Source: Myrica gale
Lineage: Eukaryota > Streptophyta > Magnoliopsida > Fagales > Myricaceae
Assembly (NCBI GenBank): GCA_963930655.1
Contig: OZ005618.1
Span: 16,581,001 to 16,645,000 of the forward strand
Direction of reading: 5' to 3'
Length of the DNA stretch: 64,000 nucleotides
The notes below the pieces were generated by a model. The model ran no database searches. It saw nothing but the letters and a program-made list of their open reading frames with translations, and had not been told where the DNA came from. The translations under genes and the position numbers were made by a program. This document shows positions 31,650-42,700 of the stretch, piece after piece (the first letter of the stretch is position 1; the number at the start of each line of letters is the position of its first letter).

Positions 31650-32545
31650 AATCAATGTACTTGGCAGCATTGTAAGCTCTGTGTCTTAATGGAAGTCCCT
31701 GATGAGATCATTAATGTGCTGAAGGAGTTTGTGGATATGATACCTCCAAAGCTACCAAAAGAGCTTTCAACCAAGAAGAGCGGTGGATCATCGGATTGAC
31801 ATGGTGCCGGAACGAAACCTCCTACCCAAGCTCCTTACCGAATGAGTCTAAAAGAGTTGACAAAGTTGAGGAAGTAGCTCGGAGAACTATTGGAATTCGT
31901 CTCCATTTAGAAATCAAAGGCACCCTTTCGTGCACCAGTGTTATTTCAGAGGAAAGAAGATTCTATACAGATGTGCATAGACTACCATGCCTTAAACAAG
32001 GTGACAATCAAGAATAAGTATCAGGTACCATTTGAAGTCCATATTGATGCCTCTAGCAGTAGAGGAGTTCTACTCTAAGAAGGACATCTGGTTGCTTTCG
32101 AGTCCCCGAAATTGAATGACGCATAGCAACGGTACTCGGCCCATGAAAAGGACGTTGGTTATGGTGCACTGCCTAATGGTGTGATGAGTATACCTATTAC
32201 GTACCAAGTTCATTGTTCGGACATACAATGTACCGAACACCTATTTTCATACTCAGAAGAAACTTTCACTAAAACAAGCTAGGTGGCTGGAGTTTCTTCA
32301 AGAGTATGACTTCACATGGAAGCATAAGTTGGGACGGCATAATCAAGTTGTTGATGCCATCAGTAGACGGGAGGTGCAGGAGCATGTGGCAGTTATTTTG
32401 ACCGTCTAGTCCTCTTTAGTTGAGAAGCTGAGAAAGACAGTAACTCAGGATTCAGCTTGCATGAAGCTGATCCAAGACGTGAAGGATGGTGTAATGCGGA
32501 GATATTGGCCAGAAGATGGGTTGCTGATGGCTAAAGTTAAAATCT
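31650..32545 (+). pseudogene. Decayed Ty3/Gypsy RT and RNase H fragment
   Basis: Phrases in several frames: LKEFVDMIPPKLPKELS (RT start), [43 protein letters not shown] (RNase H), GHLVAFESPKLNDA, FHTQKKLSLKQARWLEFL. It ends AVISRREVQEHVA and YWPEDGLLMAK. That last phrase corresponds to where the integrase fragment at 18.7 kb begins. There are many stops, and most of the RT palm is missing. Confidence 0.78.
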
Positions 32546-32931
32546 TTAGATGAGGAAGACTTGAAAAATCATTATCTTGTACTTGAAAACTTTTTCAAAC
32601 ATAAAGACCACCTTGACATTGATAGTTTTAGATATGTTTTCAAAATTTAAATCTATTTTAATATTACCATCTAACTTTAGGCATCAGATAGAACCTTCCC
32701 AGTGTCCCTCCTTACTTCTTTTGTAAGTTTGCGAGCTTCTGTGTATTATTCGCTTCATCTGAGGGTTTCAAGCACTTTTGGCACCATTAGTTTTCAGAAT
32801 TAAAGGAAGGATAAAGATGGTGTATGCTCATGCATAAATGTAACCTACCGATACTATCACACTGTTACGAATCTGTTTGTGGAAGCTGGATTCCAGAAGC
32901 TTATAGTCGAAGTGGGAAGTGAAACTTGCGG

Positions 32932-33252
32932 TGTGTTATGTTTTGGTTAAATTCAAGGCTCTGTTAGCCTAGCCTAGTGGGCCTAGATATTGGGGGCCAA
33001 CTATCCTTTTACATTATGTTTTAGTCATTAAGCAATGTCGGCTTAGCCTTTTATGTTATTTTGTTAGGCCCATGTCAGGGTCTCTTTGCTGGCCTATATA
33101 TGGTCGTTTCCCTTCTTAATGAGAATCATAAAGAAAATTGCACTTAGCCAAACAGGAGGGTGACGCTTTGAATCTGTCTGTTCTCTTTGAAAAATCCTCC
33201 ATTCAATCGGTTACATTACACAAAATTTACATCAATATCCAGGTTCCTATCA
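32932..33252 (+). repeat. Putative 5' LTR of the third Gypsy element
   Basis: It starts TGTGTTATGTTTTGG and ends CCTATCA, six bases before a GTATCAGAGC primer-binding-site-like string (33258-33267). It contains AATGAGAATCATAAAGAAAA near the right third. No second LTR is seen after 36.5 kb, so the boundaries are tentative. Confidence 0.45.
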
Positions 33253-33277
33253 TTTTGTATCAGAGCTGTAGATCCTT

Positions 33278-36200
33278 ATGTCTCAAGCAGCAAGGATTAC
33301 ACAATTGGAGGAAACCATGAATCAAGTGAAGTCTCAATAAGATGGCCACCAACAACTGTTGGAGGCAATGACTCAGCAACTTCAGCAGATTTCAGTTAGT
33401 CTTAAGACTTTGACCATCTTGCATGGGAAAATGATGGAGCCAGGTGGAGGTTTAGGTGAACTTGGAGATCCGGGTAGGTCTAGAGGAGGTTCGGGTGAAC
33501 CTAGAGACCTGAGTGGGTTAGGTGGTGCCGGAGCTGAAGAACCCGGAAGATCTGGAGAACCATAATAATTTGGAGATATGCAATTTGGTAATAATGGAGG
33601 CCCTCAATTTAAGCCTCTTACACTAGAGTTCCCTCGATTTGATGGAGAGAACTCTTTAGCATGGATTTACAAAGCTAATCAGTTCTATAGCTTTTATCAA
33701 ACACCTATTGGGCAAAGAATTTTCTTAGCTTCCTTTCACATGGATGGAGATGTCTTAGTGTTGTTTCAGGATGCTGAGGAAGCTAACGTGTTTACCAGCT
33801 GGGAGGCCCTTTATACAAGGTTTGGGACAATGGTGTATGATGATCCTATGGAGCTCTACACCGACTAAGGAAAACTGCCTCTGTCATTGAATACAAAGCT
33901 CAATTTGAGCTACTGTCCAACAGAATTAGGGATTTATCAGATAAGAATAAACTAAGCTATATAATCAGCGAACTAAGAGATGAGATTAGGTTTTAGGTTA
34001 AAATTTTGAACCCTCGTACTCTTAATGTTGCATTCGGCATTGCCATAATCCAAGAAGAAAGTATTGCCACCATCAAAAGTAGCCTAAGATCTGGTTACGT
34101 TGATCCAAACAGAAACAACAATGTTAACTACCAAAAAAAATGCAACCAATGGAGTGGACATGTTGCTGGAAATTTCACCAAGGGATCCTCTGATTCAAAA
34201 CCTAGGTTTCCTATACAACGTTTGTCTCTTGCTCAAATGAAGGAGATGAGAGATAATGGTTTGTGCTATAACTGTGATGAAAAGTAGAATTTACAACATC
34301 AATGCACGGGAAAATGAATCTACATGATGGAGGAAACTGAGTGGGTCTCTGAGAAAAAAGAAGAACTTATTGATGTGGAGGAAAATAACCATGAGAGTCT
34401 GCTGAACCCGAGATTTCACTACATACCATTTCTGGCCTCCCTAAGCTTAGTACCATAAGGTTGATGGGTAAAATTGGGTCTATTAATGTGGTTACAAATC
34501 GTGGATACCGGGAGTACACATAATTTCTTTGACCCTTCATTGGTAAAGAAAAACAATTGGATGGTCACTAATTCTAAGCAACTACGGGTACTAGTTGCAA
34601 ATGGAGATACTATGGTCTCTGGGGGAAAGTGTGAAGGAGTGGCTGTCAAGATGCAAGGCCATAAGTTTGAAACAGATTTCTATCTACTACTATTGAGGGG
34701 TTGTGACGTAGTGATGGGAATGTACTGGTTGAGTATTTTGGGGCCTATTCTATGGGACTTTCTCTAACTTTCTTTGTCCTTTTATTACAAAGGGAGGTCA
34801 GTATTGCTACATGGGCTTAAACCTACAGAGTGCTGCTCCTTAATGGAGGGGCAAAACTTTCATGTGCATTATGAAAGTGGAGAGACAAGGATTAATGTTA
34901 CATGTTGTCCAAACTGTGGCTGTGCAGCAAAATTCCACTATTACCCCTACTATCCGTGGGATACTGAGAGATTTTGAAGACATCTTTGCTGAGCCTAAGG
35001 GGTTACCTCCCATTCGAAGCCATGATCGTAACATTATTTTTAAAGAAAGAACCCGACCTGTTTGTCTGAGACCATACAGGTATCCTTTTTATCAAAATGG
35101 TGAGATTGAGAAAATTGTTCGGGAATTGTTGTAGCTAAGGGCAATTCGACCGAGACAATCCCTTCTCCTCTCCCGTTTTGTTGGTTAGGAAGGCGGATGG
35201 TAGTTGGAAATATGTATGGATTATAGGGCTTTAAACAAAGCCACAGTGAAGGACAAGTACCCTATTCCCGTAGGAGACGAGCTGATGGATGATTTGCATG
35301 GCTCTACTATTTTTTCAAAACTGGATATCAGATTCGGGTATCACCAAAATACGGTACATGGTGAGGATGTACACAAGACAGCTTTTAGGACCCATGAGGG
35401 TCACTATGAATTTTTGGTGATGCCTTTTGGGCTCACCAATGCTCCCTATATGTTTCAAGGACTCATGAACGATGTGTTTCATCCATTCTTACGCAAATTT
35501 GTGCTGGTTTTCTTTGACGACATACTAGTTTACAATAGGAACCTAGAGGAGCATGAAGGTCACTTACGGAAGGTGGTGAACAAACTCAGGTAGCATCAAT
35601 TATATGCTAAACAATCCAAGTGTCAGTTTGCATACAATGAAATTGACTATTTGGGACACCTAATCTCAGCACAAGGAGTGAGAATGAACAGGAGACAATT
35701 TTAGGCAAGCTAGAATGGCTGTTACCAAAGAATTTTAAGGCTCTCTCTGAGGTTTCCTAGGGTTTACGAGATACTATGAGAAATTTATTCAAAGATATGG
35801 GCAGATTGCAGCACCTCTAACCCAATTACTGAAGAAAAATTCCTTCAGTTGGACTGAAGAGACCACCCAAGCCTTTCTAGCATTAAAAAAGGTTGTAACA
35901 AACCCTCCGATTTTGGTATTATCTGATTTCTCTAAACCTTTCATGATTGAGTGTGATGCTTATGGGGTAGGAGTAGGAGCTGTACTCATGCAACAAGAGA
36001 GACCCCTGGCATACTTTAATCAAGCCCTAAAGGGTAAGCTATTGCACTTATCCACCTATGAGAATTAGATGTACGCTCTGGTTTGTGCAGTTCAGAAGTG
36101 GAGACCTTATTTGGTGGAACAAACCTTTGTAGTTAAGACTGACCAGTACAGTCTTAAATTCTTCCTGAAGCAAAAAGGTGGGCATCCCTGCTCAACAGAA

Positions 36201-36490
36201 GAGGCTGACCAAACTACTAGGCTATGATTTTTTCTATTAATTACAAAAAAGGTAAGGAAAACCGAGTGGCAGATGCCCTATCTAGAAGAGATGAGGAGGC
36301 CGAACCCCAAGAAGGAGGGTTAGCGGCCATCTCCTTTCCGCAGCCTTTTTATGGCTAGAGGAAATGAGGCAGAGTTACATTGTGGACACTACGGCTCAAG
36401 CTTTCCTCTAAAAAATCCAACAAGGCAAACTACAACAAAAACTAGTGATACTTCGCAATAGAATTCTTGTGAGGAAGGGCAAGATTTAGT
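33278..36490 (+). pseudogene. Ty3/Gypsy gag-pol, decayed, 3'-truncated
   Basis: Gag begins at 33278 (MSQAARITQLEETMNQVKSQ, stop at 33338) and continues FKPLTLEFPRFDGENSLAWI and TSWEALYTRFG. A knuckle remnant GLCYNCDEK is near 34275. Protease: VDTGSTHNFFDPSLV and GCDVVMGMYWL. Reverse transcriptase: [35 protein letters not shown] and FFDDILVYN, with its catalytic aspartates still visible. RNase H: FMIECDAYGVGVGAVLMQ, ending RVADALSRRDEEAEP. There are at least seven stops or frame changes. Integrase and 3' LTR are absent. The GST-type protease and long spacer fit a chromovirus-like Gypsy. Confidence 0.85.
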
Positions 36491-37216
36491 GGATGCTCCT
36501 GGTAAATTTTAGGGAAATTAAAAATTCGACCTCTTCATTTAGCGGTCGACCGCTTCATATTCCGTTAAAAATTAACAGAAGTTTGACGGATGGAGTGAAA
36601 AGTCACCACTACGTATTCTCGGTGACCAAAAAAAAATAATAATAAGTTCAGTGTTCAGTGACCATTTTTGTCACGAGTACTAAAACTCAGTGACTAAATT
36701 GCAAAAATACGTAAATTTTAAATGGCAAAAGATTTGGGAGTTCAGGATGAAAAGCATAGAGAGATGGTGGTCTAATGAGAATAACTTCGGGGATAGAAAA
36801 GCTGAATGTCTCCTGCAAACACCATGCAGCAAGGGCAAGAGGATTTTTCCAGGTCACCTAGCTTGCTTAAGATTAGGGTTATGGTCTTATGGTATATGAT
36901 CCAGCTTTTTATTGTCGAACCTCTTTTTTGATTAAATTGCCAAGTGGCTTGTTAGCTGTTCGACATTTTTGAGTACCAGGCACTCCCTTTGAGGATAATT
37001 AATTATAAAATAAAGTCTGCCTTTATATGTTTATTATTCATGGGAAAGATTAGCAGGAAAAACACCTTCAGCTTGAAAGGATAGGGCATGGACCTCAAGC
37101 TATATTGTCACTGGGGATAATTGTTCAAGCTCCCTTGTAAAATTGACAATCATCTTAAATTCCAGAGGGGTCTTTTTTTCATGCTACGAGTTTAGTTTAC
37201 TGTCTCCATCAGAGGC
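36491..37216. other. Spacer between Gypsy remnant and CBR1-like gene
   Basis: AT-rich sequence with no gene recognised. GTGACCA/TGGTCAC-like repeats around 36625-36705 may be a small MITE remnant. The right end should include the CBR1-like 3' UTR. Confidence 0.4.
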
Positions 37217-39674
37217 TTAAAACTTGAACTGCATTTGGGGAGTGTATCCAAGGTCATCCAAGTGAGCAGCCATAGCCTTGTTCATTGGTGGTGGTCCACA
37301 CCTCAAGATCTGTAAGACACAGATTAGTTCTAGTGGCTTACCTTAACTAAAGGTGCTGGTGCAGGGGGCAGAGAGGGAGAGAGAGAAAGATTGCTTTTAA
37401 TTTCACCTGAATATCTGGTGCTGGCGCAGGGCAGAATGTTTGGATCATTTCCTTTGTTACGTACCCGACACCACCATTCCAGCCTTCTGGTGGCTGTAGA
37501 GATTTTGAAGCAATTAGTCTTGTTGTAAGAGGGAAAAGGGGGGGGAGGGGGGACCAAAGTATCAATATGGAGGAATTTAGAACCAAACTACATATGCACA
37601 AATAAATGCGGTCCGGGGAAAAAAAACTCAGACAAACCCATAATGAACGTTCAACTTTTTACCATGGGATATCATCATAGGCTTGTTTCCAAACCCCCTG
37701 GGAAAAAAAAAAATCTTTACACATCTTTAAAAAAATCCATGCTAAATCAATTTTTACCATTCAAAACGTGCTGCGTTTCAACTTCTGATGTTATCCCTAA
37801 TTTGAAGTAATTGGGATGACATATGGTCCACTTTCCAAATAAGGCATTAAATGTAATAGATATAGAAACAATAACAGAAATAGTGATATGGCAGTGACTT
37901 TCCGCATTACATCCATTTGACATATGCCATTTCAACTGAAAAACTCTCAAATGACTTTTTTCTGTAGTTTTATAACTAAATACGAGGAAAACTTCTTTTC
38001 TCACTCATCTTTTGCTAAACTTATCCACCCCCTATAAACTGGCACCCAAAAACTTAGAAACTAGGGACGAGTATACTGGTACCAACGGGCAGTGTTTAAT
38101 TACTTCAGATAGGTTATATGGGTATTTCCACAGTTCTTCTGATATCTGTTGTAGCAACAAGAAGGCAAGGAGCACACTACGACAATTTTCTTGAGTTAGG
38201 AGGTCAATTGCCTCACTCGAAAAATATTAGGAGTTATAATTTTGATGGGTAAAACGTAATGTGTCAGACATAAAGGACATTGCTAGGCTACTTTCCTTCT
38301 GAGCCGAGTATGGCCCTTCAATCACTGCAGCCTCTAGAATTTCAGAGCAAAATCCTATCTTGCTCAATTTCCCTGTCAATTATGTTACATTGTACTGGCC
38401 TTGCTTGAAAGGCGCAGGGAAATATTTTATTTGATGGGGTCCCAAAACTAGAACTCAAATCTTCCTACTCATGTGTCTGCACCTTAGGCTTCTTGCAAAT
38501 TGGCTCAATCTGTAGAGCATCATACTCCCTATTTACTTGCATTCTCTTCATACCCTGGCTACTTGCACTCCACAAGTTTAATTCATTTGAAAGTGGGCTG
38601 CCAGTGAGTTCCGGACCCTAACTATCTAATCCAAGACGATCATATTGGATTCTCTGTCCATTTTGTTTGACTGAAACAACTGTTTCAAAAAAATTGAGAT
38701 TTTTGGGTTGATGCTTCAACATACTACTGTATCAGGTATATCTGCATCATTTTAGTGCCTACTTTGTTTTGTGTGCTTGAAACCCACCACTGAAAGTGAG
38801 AAACTGGTGAAAAATGTTAATTAGGTTATGATCTCAATATCCCTTTACTTTTAAATATATAACTATAGCTTAGGAAAATCTTATTGAAATCATTGCAAAT
38901 CTTAATGCCAAGTAGCCAGGGTATAGCTCCTGAAAACTTTTATAGGAAGAGTATCATATAGAAGCTGTTACAACCTTTTGTATCATTCAAACATCCATGA
39001 GATACAGATGTAAGAAGTGGAAACAAAGTCCTACTTCAAAACAAGTCTTGCATAGAAATGAGTTTGATTCATTGACAACCTAAAGAAATATGCTAGATGG
39101 ACTTTCTCATTATCCAATTCGATTACTAAAGAATGAAATCTAAAACACATTATCACTTATACCTGATTAAGAACGTAGTGGACACTGAAGCGGTTGGGAA
39201 AGTTCCTAGCAATGTTATCCAGCTCTTCCTGCACAGATAGTTGCAATAAAGTTAACCAAATACTTTCAATATTTATTATCATTATTATTATTAGCATTAT
39301 TTTTCTGAGCAGTTAACCTAATAGGCGAGAACTTCTAGTATCTATTATTTGTCAATCTGAGCAGGGATTGCCACACATCCTAAACATATAAGCTTCTCTG
39401 ACGGAGGTTTAAACAGTGAGTCAAATATCACTTGGTAAGATAGGACACGATGCTCTCTCCATGAAATGCTGGAAGCTTGGGCTTAAGAAGGTTTGGTCTT
39501 TCCAATTAAGCATCATCAGCCAACTGGTTCTCCAAGGTAGGTATATGATAAAGTGAAACAGTTTAGGGAGGTGTATAACCAGTATCAAACATGCCCACAG
39601 CATGTATTTCATCAGCAAACTCTGTCATGCATATGGGTAAACACTCTTGGAGTGCTAGGCATTGCGAACACACA

Positions 39675-39712
<38 letters not shown>

Positions 39713-42700
39713 CCTTCAAAAGAATGTCTTCATATGTGACATTGGCATAAATAAGATGTATGCTTGTTTTGTCATCTATGTTTTCCAGTATGGCTGTTGT
39801 AACCTGAAGAAGCCAGAAAGAGAAAGGGAAATCAATTAACAAAGCAAAGATATGTACAATGTATAGAAGTCAAACTGAGAACCCTGCAGCATCTACATTC
39901 AAAATTTGATACCTGGAACATTGGAGTAATGCCAGTGCCACCAGCAAGCATCCCAAAAGCTCTAACTTGGTTGGGCTGATACTTAAGCGTCCCTAGGAAA
40001 ATAAAAAAGTACGTACATGCACCATTAGGAATCTCAGAGAGCAAGAGTGGAAGAGGGAAAAAGATATTCTTGCATTCTCAATCTGGAATTAGTAAACCAA
40101 AATCATTTGTATCTTTACACAATCTGGACTGCAGTTAGTATTTACATATATAATATGAAAAGCAATGTTCGATTTTTGACAAAAGTACCCATTCAATATA
40201 TATGTTCGTTTTTTATCTCTTTCAAACAGGAGTCTTATTCAAGTGTCGGGTCTGCATTGTTAGAAAGACTCATCATTGTAAGTGGAAAAGGGAATAAAAA
40301 AATATATGCGTGTGGAAGAGGACGGAAACATCAGATGACATCATTTTATGTCAAGGGTTCTGTACAGCTATTGGGAGAAGAGAACAGCTCATTCAATAGA
40401 TCCTATAGAACATCTGATAATCATCATCACCTTCAATTTGTTCTAGGTCAATGATGCCATTTTGTTTTTTCAATGACTCATCCTAAATGAATATGAAATT
40501 CAAAAAGCTACACAGTATGTGCTCACCAGATCAACCTCTTCTGGATGGGTTCCTTAGACAAGGAACAACTACATGGGTCTTGGAAAGCAGCAAGTGATAA
40601 CAGGGTGAATAGATTCAAATTCAGACAATGTACATCAGCAAGCAGTATGTTCTACCTTGGGTCCCTTCACAGCCAAGTAATCACCTTCACGCATCTCCCG
40701 AAAATGATGGGACATCCTTCCTTGTGGATACATCTATGTAACATGAAGCAGATAAAGTGATATATAAATAAAACAGAGAGTAAAGGATTCTTGACAAAAT
40801 GCAATTCAGCAATGGAAGGCTGCAGAGCATATGAACCATTATAACTAATTCAAAATATCCAACATCGGAATCCAAAGTTGTTGGGGTATATGCTCTAATA
40901 ACTTCCTCACCGAGGCCATCTTTTCCTCTGTATAAGAACATGATCAAAAGCGCAAAATCATCATAATTGACAATAAAGTAACTGAGAAGTGTCATTCAAG
41001 TGGTAGACATGAAATTCAGCGTTGGATCCTGCTAGAAAGTATACAAGGCACTGACATTATCTAATGATTTGGACAGGTGAAGACAAAATCTAGCAATCAC
41101 ACCTGCAACTCATGTGCTGTCCTATTGGAAGACCCAACACCGAGTTTGGTGTAGGAAGAGTAAATCTGAACTTAGCCACATTATGGCTGAGCTGGGTGCG
41201 TTTAACAAGTTTAAATTCCTTGAAGTTCTCAGGGTCCAAGCAACCTATCCTGACACAACAAAGTTTCAGTGAGAAAAGAATCATAACCTCCTTCTTTATA
41301 TCCACAAGAGAAATAACACTGAAACATGGGATCAGCACACACAAAAGACAAACAAACTGAGAGGATATTGTTTTAATTCGAACAACTTAAAGGGGTATGC
41401 TAAGAGAAGGTTTCTCTGTGTGGCATCACATAAAGACCTGTTCTAAAGGTAACACTATCTTTGAACTACTATTTGAAAATTTCACAGAAAGTGTGAAGAC
41501 AAAATAACCATGGAGACTGTAAAGTGCAGCTCCCTAGCAGTAACTAAATTGGCATGCAGAGTATTTTGGCTTAATATGTATGTCAACTATAGCTGCTAAA
41601 TATAAATGCAAACGAATAGTCCAGTAATCAATTTATTTCGAGCCACAAAGGCTGCAATACATAGCTTTCACGTTCTCCACATCATTTTTAATTCGTTCTA
41701 AATTCTAGTCTCACCTTGAGATTTCTTTCAGGCATCAGTAACACCTAAGCAACTTACTTTACATCCTATATGCGGAAGGGGCTTTAAACTCTGACTTTCC
41801 TGACATCCCCTTTTTTGCCACAGAATTTTCAAAAATTATGGTCACATCCTGTAAGAGAGAAGGTTCTACGGAAAATTGTTTTGTTGGAAGCAAAGGTTTC
41901 AAATTTGAGTAACTGCAAAATCAGCATCTTACACAAGCTGTAGTGGGGATTTCCTAAGATCAATATCCCAATCCTAATTTATAGGAAAAGCCATATCGAT
42001 CCCCTTTAATTCAATGCAAAGAAAGCCAAAAGTCATTTTACAAAATCTCAAGAGACATTGGTGCAAGTTTCCCAAATTTAAATATCTTGATTTCCTATAA
42101 GGCATTCTAAAAGCCAAAGTCGTTGCCTAAAGTCAAAGTTCTACAATTTCTTATGTTTTTTTTTTTGATAACGTGGAAATTCCCTAAAGCCGGACCCGTT
42201 TGGCCCAACCCTGAAGTACAAACCACGGCCCACTGGACCGACCACACAACCCAGGGAGCAGATAAGTCAAGAACTCGCCCAGCAGCAAGAAAATCCATCC
42301 CACACCCTTGAGACTCGAACTTGGTACGTCGAGCCCCAAGGAGGATGTCCTTTAAAGATGCGCCAAGTATAATTTAATGTATAGGATACTTTAGGAAAAT
42401 CAAGATCTGTTTTCTACCATCTTATTTCAAGTCATTTCAAGCCAAGACATATGGTCCTTCATCAAAGTAAAAAAATGTGACTTCTTTTTCTTTGGGATAA
42501 GTAAGCCAATTTTATTAAGAAGAAGAGAAGCATGAAACACAAATCACACTACACGGAGTCAACAGTACAAGAGAAAATACTGAAGAATCCTAACCCAAAC
42601 AAAAAAGAAAACCAAAAAAGGAACACGAAGGCCCAAAGAAAACCAAGAACTCCCAACCACCCTCAACCCACTAGTCAACAAAGCACCCTCACCCACCCAC

